Source of the DNA: Laceyella sacchari
GTDB lineage: Bacteria > Bacillota > Bacilli > Thermoactinomycetales > Thermoactinomycetaceae
Reading direction: 5' to 3'
DNA length: 64,000 bases
NCBI RefSeq assembly: GCF_004343255.1
Contig: NZ_SMDD01000002.1
Location: 496,001-560,000 of the forward strand
Shown in pieces: positions 56,429 through 64,000 of the stretch. Position 1 is the first letter of the stretch, and each line of letters begins with the position of its first letter. Under the pieces are notes generated by a model. That model had not been told where the DNA came from. It did no database searches and saw only the letters and a program-made list of their open reading frames with translations. Both the position numbers and the translations under genes were made by a program.

Positions 56429-58540
56429 TTATCCGCCGGCCAAGCCTAACACCTCATTGCAGGGTGTGGACGCATCTGAAGCTTTCTGAGAGCCGGTTAC
56501 TTCCCCGCGCACGTGTTTTTCCCGCTTTTGTTTGTCCTTGATCGGCTCCACTTTGGGAGCTTGCATCTTGCCCGGCTTCCGTTTCCGAGCGGCCTTCTCC
56601 GCCGTACGCTTCATCTCCTTGTTGTCCCTCTCCTGTTGATCTGCTTCCGCTATTTCTTGTTCTTCCGTTCCCTTTTTTTGTTCTGCCTCCGCAGACTCTT
56701 CCATTGGCTCGGGCACTGACTGTGGCTCCTCAAGTGAGGCCACCATATCTGCCCCCTCTTGGGCACCGACCAATGATCCTACTGTCGCTTTCTCCGGCTC
56801 TGCTTCAGGCGGGTATTCTTCAGATATCACCACTTCACCCAAGGTCTTTTGCTTCAGCGGCAATTGAATATTAAACGAGGTTCCCAAGCCCGGGGTGCTG
56901 GTAACGCACATGATTCCCCCATGATCTTCAATGATGCGGGAACAGATGGCCAATCCCATTCCCGTCCCTTCATCCTTGGTGGTGAAAAACGGTTCAAAAA
57001 TGCGAGAATACAATTCCGGAGGAATGCCATTTCCGTTGTCCATTACCTGGATATGCACTTGCTCCTCGCTCTTTTGCCATGAGACTTGCACTGTCCCTTT
57101 TTCCGACAAAGCCTCCAACCCGTTTTGCACTAAATTGATCAGCACCTGTTTCAACTGCTCGGCATCCGCCTCCATCTCTACCGGTTGATCCGGCTGATGG
57201 CCAATCAGCTCATGTCCCATCAAGAGGGATTTTGGTTGCAGCAGGCTGAGTACATCATTCATCAGGCGATTCAGATTAAACCGGGTTACTTTCACCGGCT
57301 TGGCTTCACTCAAATTAAGAAACTGTTTCAACAAGTCGTTGATGCGATCAATCTCGGGCAAAATGATTGATTCCCATTTTTTTACCGCTTCCGACTCGAC
57401 AGCGGAAATCTGGACAAACCCTCGAATCGATGTAAGCGGATTGCGAATTTCATGGGCCAGTCCGGCCGCCAACTGCCCGAGCGCCGATAGCTTCTCCAGC
57501 CTGAGACGGTGCTCCTCCTCCTTGTCGCGCCGTTGTCGTTGGGCGAGCATCAGGCGATCTTCCGCTTGTCGGATCAATTCCGCTCCTGTCTTCGCTTCCG
57601 TGGGATAGGAGGCTGACGCCATGCAGTAATTAAGCAACGGATGATTGGCCTTCACCTCGGCCAGGACAAACTCCACTGTTTCGATCAAACGCCGCAACAC
57701 CGCGCCGTCCCCCATCAGCCCGATGGCAAACTGATCTCCGTCATAGCGGGCAATCCGCGCGGAAGGAGGCAAATGTCGCTTTAACAAGTTAGCGATCTGC
57801 ACCAATAGCCGATCGCCTGTGTCGTTTCCATCCTTCATATTGATTTGCCGAAAATCGGTCAAATCAAAGCAAACCACATGATAGGACAGGGAGTGGGCGC
57901 ATCGGGACAATCCACGGGTCACTTGCTCCTGAAACCCGTGAAAATTGTACAAGCCCGTCAGCGAATCGCGCAGATAGGTTTCTTCCAGCTCTTTCTGAAA
58001 TTCTCTCAACCGTCGGTTGGACTCGTTTTTCTGTTCAATCAGGCGACGCGTTTTCTCTTTCTGTTTCTTCAATTCAAAGAACCGATCCCGCACTTGGTCG
58101 CTAATCCACGCAACCCAAACAAAAAGCAAGCCGTGGCTGACCAGCTCGATCGCCCGCAAATAACTCCATTCAGTATAAGCAGATATCAATATGTAAGTAA
58201 TAAAAAAACTTATGGTTATAAGATAGTTTCTCTCATCAGATGCTCGAAATAATACATATCCTAATACAATTAAATATACCGTTAAAATAGGGATTGTCTG
58301 CGTAAACAAGTCAAGCAATGCAATCGTGGCGACAATGGATGCCATATAACCATAACGTGGAAAATGACTGACCCACTTCCGGTTCAGCACCAGCAGAAAA
58401 CTGAGTAACGTTGTGATTAATCCCACACTAATCCAATGGAGGGACGGATGTAGGGAGAAGATTTGCTCAACAAAGTAATATAACCAACCTTTGCTCTCGG
58501 TCGCCTGTATATCTAACACGTCCAATACCCACCCCTTCAT
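56429..58540 (-). CDS. Membrane histidine kinase with degenerate GGDEF domain and charged tail
   Basis: The 703-aa protein has about five to six transmembrane helices (35-145), a coiled coil (155-190), a GGDEF-like domain (190-340), HisKA with phosphorylated H363 in HEIRNPLTSIRGF, and HATPase (N-box near 468, DNGNGIP at 501, GTGMGL at 525). The cyclase signature is RYDGDQFAI, so c-di-GMP synthesis is unlikely. The HisKA-HATPase part resembles sporulation kinases (KinB/KinC type), and spo0F is in the window. Residues 565-703 are a Glu/Lys-rich, probably disordered tail. Start ATG 58540 has a weak site; a TTG or GTG slightly inside is possible. No response regulator is adjacent. Confidence 0.87.
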   Translation of the reverse strand: MKGWVLDVLDIQATESKGWLYYFVEQIFSLHPSLHWISVGLITTLLSFLLVLNRKWVSHFPRYGYMASIVATIALLDLFTQTIPILTVYLIVLGYVLFRASDERNYLITISFFITYILISAYTEWSYLRAIELVSHGLLFVWVAWISDQVRDRFFELKKQKEKTRRLIEQKNESNRRLREFQKELEETYLRDSLTGLYNFHGFQEQVTRGLSRCAHSLSYHVVCFDLTDFRQINMKDGNDTGDRLLVQIANLLKRHLPPSARIARYDGDQFAIGLMGDGAVLRRLIETVEFVLAEVKANHPLLNYCMASASYPTEAKTGAELIRQAEDRLMLAQRQRRDKEEEHRLRLEKLSALGQLAAGLAHEIRNPLTSIRGFVQISAVESEAVKKWESIILPEIDRINDLLKQFLNLSEAKPVKVTRFNLNRLMNDVLSLLQPKSLLMGHELIGHQPDQPVEMEADAEQLKQVLINLVQNGLEALSEKGTVQVSWQKSEEQVHIQVMDNGNGIPPELYSRIFEPFFTTKDEGTGMGLAICSRIIEDHGGIMCVTSTPGLGTSFNIQLPLKQKTLGEVVISEEYPPEAEPEKATVGSLVGAQEGADMVASLEEPQSVPEPMEESAEAEQKKGTEEQEIAEADQQERDNKEMKRTAEKAARKRKPGKMQAPKVEPIKDKQKREKHVRGEVTGSQKASDASTPCNEVLGLAGG

Positions 58541-58763
58541 ATCACAACTTTTATGCCATAATTCAACGCATTTTTACAAGACATGCCACTTTATTAGTTA
58601 TTCTCTTCCACTGTAAAATGAAAAATCCTCCCAATCTTCCCTCTTTCGACATAAGATTTAATATTTCGATCACACCTTTGACGATTTTGTGAGGTTATGA
58701 TAGGCTTATTTTCAGATAAATATATCTTCTAATTGTTTGCAAGCCAAACCCAGGAGGGACGCC

Positions 58764-60146
58764 ATGAACCAAGCGGAAATCTCCCTGGCCGAGTCCATTC
58801 TTTCAGCAGTCGGCGGCACGGAGAATATTCAGAGTATTGCGCATTGCATGACTCGTCTGCGCCTGACCTTGCGCGATGAGTCTGCGCTCCAATTGGATCA
58901 ATTGCGGTCGATACCAGGCGTGCTCGGCGTGGTGGAGCAAGCCGGAGAGTACCAAATCGTGTTGGGACCTGGGCTGGTTACGCGCGTGGCCACGCACTTG
59001 AGCAAATTGAGCGGCAAGACCTCCACAACGGTAACGGAAGAACACCAAGTGCAACGGCACAACACCGCCAAGCAACTGGTGCGCAAAATCGCCAACATCT
59101 TCATCCCATTGATTCCAGCCATTATTGCAGGCGGAATCATCATGGGCTTGACCAATGTGCTCATCCATTCCTTCCCCAGCCTCAAAGAAGGCAGCACAGT
59201 GATTCCGTTGTTACAGGCCATGAGCAAGGTCATTTTCGCATACCTGTCCGTCTTTGTCGGCATCAACACGGCCAAGGAGTTTGGCGGAACACCGGCGTTA
59301 GGCGGAATTGCGGGGGGCCTCTTCATTCTCCCCGATATCGAAAACATCCAGCTGTTCGGGGAAGCGCTGGTCCCTGGTCGCGGAGGGTTGATCGGCGTCC
59401 TGTTGGCAGCCTGGTTTATCGTCTGGCTTGAAAAAAGCATTCGTCCGTTCGTACCCAAAAGCATTGACATCATCGTCACTCCAACTGTGGCGGTTCTAAT
59501 CACTGGCTTCTCCACGTATATCGCCTTGCAACCAATCAGCGGCTTCCTGTCTGAAGCGCTTACTGGTGGCATCCAGACGCTGTTAAACCAAGGCGGTTTG
59601 TTCGCCGGCGCAATCCTCTCTGGTTTCTTTCTGCCCTTGGTGATGCTGGGCTTGCATCAAGGACTTATTCCCATTCATATGGAGCTGTTAAACGCGACTG
59701 GTATCGACCCCTTGCAACCAATTCTCGCCATGGCTGGCGCCGGACAAGTAGGAGCGGTATTCGCTGTCTATCTCAAAACACGCAACACCACGTTGCGTAA
59801 TGTGATCAAAGGCGCCTTACCTGTAGGCATTCTGGGCATCGGGGAACCACTGATCTATGGTGTCACCTTGCCCTTGGGTCGCCCATTTATCACAGCATGT
59901 TTGGGAGCTGCGGTCGGAGGCGCGTTTCAAGCAGTGTTCAAAGTGGCCTCCGTTGGTATCAGCGTGTCGGGGTTGCCGCTCACATTGCTGATCAAGCCGG
60001 ATCAAATCATGCTATATCTGATCGGCATTGTGATCTCTTACGCGGCCGGCTTCTTCTTTACTTATTTCTTTGGCTTCAAAGAGGACATGGCCAAACACTT
60101 CTCGTCTCACAGTCCGGCATCGAACAAAGGGGTGTCTCTGCAATAA
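58764..60146 (+). CDS. PTS permease, EIIBC (MurNAc/sucrose type)
   Basis: The sugar-specific EIIBC component takes up and phosphorylates a carbohydrate. The 460-aa protein starts with the EIIB domain, phospho-Cys28 in IAHCMTRLRLTLRDE, linked to an EIIC domain with about ten helices and the family motif GILGIGEPLIYGVTLPLG. No EIIA domain is attached, as in MurP and SacP. N-acetylmuramate is my first guess, but no murQ etherase is nearby. ATG 58764 follows AGGAGGG; the frame extends back to 58737 without a site. TTGACG at 58677 with TAGGCT 17 bases on is a likely promoter. Confidence 0.9.
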   Translation: MNQAEISLAESILSAVGGTENIQSIAHCMTRLRLTLRDESALQLDQLRSIPGVLGVVEQAGEYQIVLGPGLVTRVATHLSKLSGKTSTTVTEEHQVQRHNTAKQLVRKIANIFIPLIPAIIAGGIIMGLTNVLIHSFPSLKEGSTVIPLLQAMSKVIFAYLSVFVGINTAKEFGGTPALGGIAGGLFILPDIENIQLFGEALVPGRGGLIGVLLAAWFIVWLEKSIRPFVPKSIDIIVTPTVAVLITGFSTYIALQPISGFLSEALTGGIQTLLNQGGLFAGAILSGFFLPLVMLGLHQGLIPIHMELLNATGIDPLQPILAMAGAGQVGAVFAVYLKTRNTTLRNVIKGALPVGILGIGEPLIYGVTLPLGRPFITACLGAAVGGAFQAVFKVASVGISVSGLPLTLLIKPDQIMLYLIGIVISYAAGFFFTYFFGFKEDMAKHFSSHSPASNKGVSLQ

Positions 60147-60216
60147 GTTGGCAACGCGCGCAAGCGGACGGTGGGCCACAGCTCTCCGCCCGCCTGCGCC
60201 TCGACGCAACCCACCC

Positions 60217-60238
60217 GCGCCTTCATAGGCGTTTTTTT
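60217..60238 (+). terminator. Likely terminator of the PTS gene
   Basis: GCGCC-TTCATA-GGCGT is followed by seven T residues, about 70 bases after the PTS stop. The stem is short. Confidence 0.6.
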
Positions 60239-60288
60239 CATGTTCATTTGGCCACCCAAGCGGCCCGCCGCCCAAATGAACATGAAAA
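60235..60288. repeat. Perfect 17-bp inverted repeat
   Basis: TTTTCATGTTCATTTGG at 60235-60251 and its exact complement at 60272-60288 flank 20 GC-rich bases. No T-tract follows the second arm, so it is not an ordinary terminator. Confidence 0.65.
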
Positions 60289-60475
60289 GGAGCCCGCTTT
60301 GGATCAAGACACGGACTCCCTACTTATTCTAATTGAATAATTAAGTTTAACCACCGCACGTTTCTCCTCATTCTCATGATGTTCTTGATTCGCCGCGGGG
60401 ATTGCTGGTCGCCCTTGGCCTTATTTATTCTTTCGCCCCGTTGTGCGACGTAACGGATAAGACCAAAGGCCCCCA

Positions 60476-61066
60476 TTATCCGAGATAATTGACCAAATGG
60501 TTAAACCCCTTTGCCGCTTTGTCTTTGCCTTCCACTTCATTCTCCACCACATGCTTGTTCACCTTGTCCCAACCGTAAGGCTCTTCCATCGCGATGTGAT
60601 CCCGCTTCAGCAAGGCAAACTTTTGCGCCTCTTCAGCATAAGGATGGTAGACACCTTGCGCTTCGTGCGCTTCCATCCCATAGGTGGATTGTCCAACTGC
60701 AGCCCGTGGTGGATAATGCATTTGCTCATTCAGCAGGGTGTGCACCACCGTCTCCTTCAGGATGTTTTTGATCTCCTCGCTACGGTAACCGCTTTCCAAG
60801 CTCTTGATCCATTGATAAACCGGGCCATCTTCCGGAGTGAACGTGACATTGCGCTGGGTCGGCACATACTCGCTCCGCTTCTGGATTTGCTCCTTCAACA
60901 GACGAGAGTCGCAGATCGATTGCAAGGGGAAATAGTTGTTGCGCAGATAGGACTGGATGCAGTACTTCACCAGCATCGGGAATTGGCCTTTCGGCAGGAT
61001 TTCATACCAATAACGAACCAGACGATCCTTTTTTCCTAGATATACGCCAACGGTAATGGATGACAT
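60476..61066 (-). CDS. Protein with two ribbon-helix-helix-like motifs
   Basis: I do not know this 196-aa family. Two segments read as ribbon-helix-helix units. The first is ITVGVYL (strand), KKDRLVRYWYEIL (helix), FPMLVKYCIQSYLRN (helix), residues about 4-42. The second is RNVTFT (strand), PEDGPVYQWIKSL, YRSEEIKNILKETVV, about 72-108, a close fit to partition-type RHH proteins. A single chain could thus form a complete DNA-binding pseudo-dimer. The C-terminal 80 residues are charged, with Tyr and His. ATG 61066 has GGAGGTG upstream. An AT-rich palindrome (ATTAATATTAAT, 61112-61123) just upstream could be its operator. Confidence 0.65.
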   Translation of the reverse strand: MSSITVGVYLGKKDRLVRYWYEILPKGQFPMLVKYCIQSYLRNNYFPLQSICDSRLLKEQIQKRSEYVPTQRNVTFTPEDGPVYQWIKSLESGYRSEEIKNILKETVVHTLLNEQMHYPPRAAVGQSTYGMEAHEAQGVYHPYAEEAQKFALLKRDHIAMEEPYGWDKVNKHVVENEVEGKDKAAKGFNHLVNYLG

Positions 61067-61193
61067 ATAAATACACCTCCGGGATTGGTCAAAAAATTTT
61101 AAATACCTAGAATTAATATTAATGGTAACAGGTGAACTACGAAACCGTCAACGGGAATACTTTGTCGAATCCTGTTATATATGCTCGGAAACG

Positions 61194-61216
61194 AAAAAAA
61201 CATGCTTAACGCATGT
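61194..61216 (-). terminator. Terminator of the ATP-grasp gene
   Basis: ACATGC-GTTAA-GCATGT on the minus strand is followed by seven T residues, about 65 bases after the stop. Confidence 0.75.
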
Positions 61217-61278
61217 ACAATCTATACGAAGGCAAAAAGCCAGGTTTTAAATTTTTATTTAATCAGGTAAAGGTATTG

Positions 61279-62040
61279 CTAGCTTTCAGCAGACATTTGA
61301 TAGCGAATCTGATTGATTTGCTGATAAGCGGTCTTGTCTTTCAAACATTCAAACATCTTAATCACAGGGGCAGTATTCACTTCAAATATCCAAATCTTCC
61401 CGTTCTCATCCACGGTCAAATCAATGCCAAGTTCCTTTAAACCTGTAAAGCGTTTATTTAATGTTTTGGCTATTTCTTTGGAAACTGCATATATTTCTTT
61501 TTTTAATGTTTTTTCTTTTTTACCAACTGAATGCGAAATGCGTTTGATCACCTCGCTTGCATCCAGCGGGGTTCCTCCTCGACAATGATTGGTGACCAAG
61601 CCCCCCGGAGGAGCCAATTTGGCGCAAAAACCCGTGATTAACCAGTCATTTTGCGGTTTTTGCAGGTGAACGCGAAAATCGACATTTCTCTCGTCCACTT
61701 TCGCCATCTGAATCCCTTGTTGTGCCATGTAATTTCTTCCGGATATGATCTCCTGCTCAATCCATTTAAACGCCCTCTGTACTGGCAACTCTCTTCTGCC
61801 GTTCAGTGTTTGACATATTACTCCTCTTTTGGCAGGGGTTAGCTTGACCACCCCTTTCCCGCCGCCGCCAATGTCGGGTTTGAGAAAGACAAACCCATGG
61901 CGTTGCAACATGTTAATTACTTCCTTCCTACTGTACGCCTGACTTTCCGGGATGTAAGGCCTGATTCGATCATTTTCCCAAAGCACCGCCGTTTTCTTCA
62001 ATTTGCTGGGGACCGACTGCATCCTTGGCATTTTTCTCAT
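61279..62040 (-). CDS. YheC/YheD-family endospore coat-associated ATP-grasp protein
   Basis: The 253-aa protein is an ATP-grasp fold protein of the YheC/D type found with spore coats. Visible are the ATP-binding VFLKPDIGGGGKGVVKL near 51, the second ATP element WIEQEIISG near 93, VDFRVHLQK near 119, and the metal-ligand region DLTVDENGKIWIFEVNTAP near 210-228. It lacks the long N-terminal region of full YheC/YheD, so it is a short version. The ligated substrate is unknown. GAAAGGATGG precedes ATG 62040. It is divergent from walR. Confidence 0.85.
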   Translation of the reverse strand: MRKMPRMQSVPSKLKKTAVLWENDRIRPYIPESQAYSRKEVINMLQRHGFVFLKPDIGGGGKGVVKLTPAKRGVICQTLNGRRELPVQRAFKWIEQEIISGRNYMAQQGIQMAKVDERNVDFRVHLQKPQNDWLITGFCAKLAPPGGLVTNHCRGGTPLDASEVIKRISHSVGKKEKTLKKEIYAVSKEIAKTLNKRFTGLKELGIDLTVDENGKIWIFEVNTAPVIKMFECLKDKTAYQQINQIRYQMSAES

Positions 62041-62229
62041 TTATCTACCATCCTTTCGCTCCCCTTACTATATTCACCTCCGCCAGATCGGGTCATCCTC
62101 CTTTCACCCAATTTTGCCTAATCCCCTCAACCGGGGATGGTAAAATAGTTTCATAGGCGGGCGATTGTTTTCCCAATGTTCTTGTGGGACAATGATTTTA
62201 CGCTTTTTATGTCCAGGAGGGATCTGTAC

Positions 62230-62946
62230 GTGAGCGCCAAAATCTACGTAGTGGAAGATGAACGGCCAATTGCCGATATTATTAAGTTCAATTTGGAGAA
62301 AGAAGGTTACCAAGTGGAATGCATCCATGATGGTGACGAAGCAATTCAAAAAGTGCTCAACGCGCCGCCGGATTTGATGTTACTGGACTTAATGTTACCC
62401 GGCGCCGATGGTATCGAAGTTTGTCGAAGAGTGCGACAGCACTTCCAATTTCCGATCATCATGCTGACCGCCAAAGACTCGGAATTGGACAAAGTGTTGG
62501 GATTGGAGATGGGCGCTGACGACTATGTAACCAAACCATTTAGCAACCGTGAACTCCTAGCGCGGATCAAAGCCAATTTGCGCCGCACTCAGTCGCAACG
62601 CCAAGAAGCGACGCGGGAGGAGCCTGCCAAAAACAATCTGGTCATCGGTGATTTGATAATCGACCCACACAGTTTCATCGTCAGCAAGCAAGATCGGGTT
62701 ATCGACCTGACCCACCGCGAATTTGAATTGTTGCTCTACTTGTCCAAACATGTCAATCAAGTGCTGACCAGAGAACATCTCCTGCAATCCGTCTGGGGGT
62801 ATGATTACTTCGGTGACGTGCGCACTGTCGATGTGACCATCCGCCGTCTGCGTGAAAAGATCGAAGACGATCCGAGCGCGCCTAAGTACATCATCACGCG
62901 GCGCGGCATCGGTTACACGATTCGCGATCCCCGCGCAGATCGGTGA
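62230..62946 (+). CDS. walR: Essential response regulator WalR
   Basis: WalR (YycF) controls cell-wall hydrolase genes. The 238-aa OmpR-type regulator has a receiver with D9-D10 region [10 protein letters not shown], phosphorylated D53 in [11 protein letters not shown], Thr in MLTAKDS and Lys in VTKPFS, and a C-terminal winged helix ([41 protein letters not shown]). The start is GTG 62230 behind AGGAGGG; the frame extends to 62176 without a ribosome site. walK follows 17 bases later. Confidence 0.94.
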   Translation: MSAKIYVVEDERPIADIIKFNLEKEGYQVECIHDGDEAIQKVLNAPPDLMLLDLMLPGADGIEVCRRVRQHFQFPIIMLTAKDSELDKVLGLEMGADDYVTKPFSNRELLARIKANLRRTQSQRQEATREEPAKNNLVIGDLIIDPHSFIVSKQDRVIDLTHREFELLLYLSKHVNQVLTREHLLQSVWGYDYFGDVRTVDVTIRRLREKIEDDPSAPKYIITRRGIGYTIRDPRADR

Positions 62947-62963
62947 ATGGGTGGGTAAACGCA

Positions 62964-64000
62964 ATGAAGAAATGGAAGCAATTGATGAACAGCGTGCAGT
63001 GGAAGCTGGTCGTGATCTACATTCTTTTAATCATCATGGCCATGCAATTGGTTGGCGTCTACTTCATCCGCCAACTAGAATCGGTTTTTATCAATGACCT
63101 GCGCGCCCAATTGAAAGAACAAGGATATGTGCTGTCCCTGATTGTCTCGCCTGAACTGGAAGCGAAAGCTGAAAATGACCGCGACCGTGCCAAGCGGTTG
63201 CGGGCCCGCCTGTTGCAAGCGGCGCCCAACACTAGCCAGAATTTCACCATCGTGCGCGTGATTGACCAGAACAACTGGGTGATCGCGTCCAATGAGCCGA
63301 ACGAAAAAATATTTAAACTGCCCAACCGCCTCACTGATTTGATGGATAAGAAGCAACCGTTCGCCAAAGTGAAGGATGCGGAAGGAAACGACTACCAAGT
63401 ATACGTGACCAAACTGCTGGATCGGCAACAGCGGGAGTTGGGCTCACTCTATTTGGAAGCCCCCTTGAAACCGACCTATGACCGCATCTATCGCATCAGC
63501 AAGATCTTAATCAAGATCGCAGCGGTAGCCCTGGCGGTGACCGGATTCTTAGTCATCATCTTGGCTCGCACCATCACCCTGCCGATCAAAGAGATTCGAG
63601 AACAAACGAAAGCGATGGCATCAGGTGACTTTGACCGCCAAGTGGCCGTAAAGAGTGAAGACGAGATCGGCCAATTGGCCATCTCCTTCAACGATCTGGC
63701 TGCTCATCTGCGAACAGCGATCAAGGAAAAGGAAGAGGAAACAGAGAAACTGGAATCCGTTCTGGCCAACATGAGCGACGGTGTGATCGCAACCGATTTG
63801 CAAGGGAAAATCATCGTGAAAAACATTCCTGCAGAAAAACTGTTGGATCGCCAAATCACGCTCGGTAGCTCGATCACAGAAGTGTTGTCCTTATCAGAGC
63901 CGTTAAAACTGCCGCTGAAGGAAGCCCGGCAAACTTTCGTCGAACACCACCATGCCGATGCGGAAACCCAGACGGTGCTGAAGATTAACTTTACGCCGAT
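62964..64000 (+). CDS. walK: Essential sensor kinase WalK, N-terminal part (runs off the window)
   Basis: The visible 345 codons show WalK's typical front: first transmembrane helix (about 14-33), an extracellular sensor of about 150 residues (PNTSQNFTIVRVIDQNN; SNEPNEKIFKLPNR), second helix near 178-200, a HAMP domain (ARTITLPIKEIREQT; GDFDRQVAVKSEDEIGQLAISFN) and the beginning of the PAS domain (LESVLANMSDGVIATD). The catalytic domains lie beyond base 64000. ATG 62964 is preceded by GGGTGGG. The yycHIJ partners should follow outside. Confidence 0.93.
   Translation, partial: MKKWKQLMNSVQWKLVVIYILLIIMAMQLVGVYFIRQLESVFINDLRAQLKEQGYVLSLIVSPELEAKAENDRDRAKRLRARLLQAAPNTSQNFTIVRVIDQNNWVIASNEPNEKIFKLPNRLTDLMDKKQPFAKVKDAEGNDYQVYVTKLLDRQQRELGSLYLEAPLKPTYDRIYRISKILIKIAAVALAVTGFLVIILARTITLPIKEIREQTKAMASGDFDRQVAVKSEDEIGQLAISFNDLAAHLRTAIKEKEEETEKLESVLANMSDGVIATDLQGKIIVKNIPAEKLLDRQITLGSSITEVLSLSEPLKLPLKEARQTFVEHHHADAETQTVLKINFTP

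Larger units (their letters stand above)
60147..60475. other. 329-bp convergent region with a long inverted repeat
   Basis: No supported gene. A GC-rich stretch (60150-60220) is followed by a weak terminator (60217-60238) and a 17-bp perfect inverted repeat (60235-60288). Two overlapping minus-strand frames seen here are low-complexity by-products of the repeat. Confidence 0.45.

Noticed and set aside
60012-60307. Two minus-strand frames near the 17-bp inverted repeat
   Set aside because: They overlap the PTS gene end and the repeat, and show low-complexity Gly/Arg-rich translation only.

Overview
The window looks like the chromosome of a low-GC Gram-positive endospore former. It carries spoIIR, spo0F, a YheC/YheD-type spore-coat ATP-grasp protein, the RNA polymerase delta subunit rpoE, walRK, ywhD and an FMN riboswitch. 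Gene order follows Bacillus subtilis closely: mntP-ywlC-ywlB-spoIIR-prmC-prfA, tdk-rpmE-rho-glpX, tal-fba-spo0F, pyrG-rpoE, fadF, argS-ywiB, speB-speE-pbp-ywhD. The differences from Bacillus (lysine-fermentation genes, icmF, a ParM cassette) fit a relative such as a Thermoactinomycetaceae member. That family assignment is inference. I saw no rRNA, tRNA, CRISPR array, insertion sequence or prophage.

Layout. 0-15 kb: housekeeping genes, mostly on the minus strand (manganese efflux, tRNA t6A synthesis, translation termination, thymidine kinase, L31, Rho, gluconeogenesis). The spo0F-fba block is interrupted by kal and kce, two lysine-degradation genes. 15-21 kb: a plus-strand accessory region with an SRPBCC protein, two tandem exported PIG-L deacetylases, a trypsin-like protease behind a sequestered ribosome site, and riboswitch-controlled ribU. 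21-36 kb: pyrG and rpoE, then a beta-oxidation and acyl-CoA operon (thiolase, hbd, two acyl-CoA dehydrogenases, meaB, TetR, icmF) and fadF. 36-38 kb: a plasmid-like partition cassette (repeat arrays, ParM-like actin, ribbon-helix-helix protein, winged-helix protein). 38-47 kb: a lysine 5,6-aminomutase operon, kdd-kamA-kamB-kamC-kamD-kamE, with a sigma-54 promoter and a sigma-54 activator upstream. 47-64 kb: Ser/Thr kinase, argS, spermidine genes, a forespore-type class A PBP, ywhD, a histidine kinase with a degenerate GGDEF domain, a PTS permease, a protein with two ribbon-helix-helix motifs, a spore-coat ATP-grasp gene and walRK (walK runs off the end).

How the genes work together. The lysine route is complete here but split. 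KamA, KamDE and Kdd (38-45 kb) turn L-lysine into 3-keto-5-aminohexanoate. Kce and Kal (13-14 kb) turn that into crotonyl-CoA plus acetoacetate. The nearby hbd and thiolase could carry the C4 CoA esters to acetyl-CoA. KamB and KamC are the proposed reactivase of the B12 enzyme KamDE; IcmF and MeaB form a second B12 module. The most unusual element is the chromosomal ParM-type cassette with six GAC-N4-GTC dyads and four 11-bp iteron-like repeats. Other points of interest are a 54-55 nt element shared by the spo0F and pyrG leaders, and a stem that hides the protease start site.
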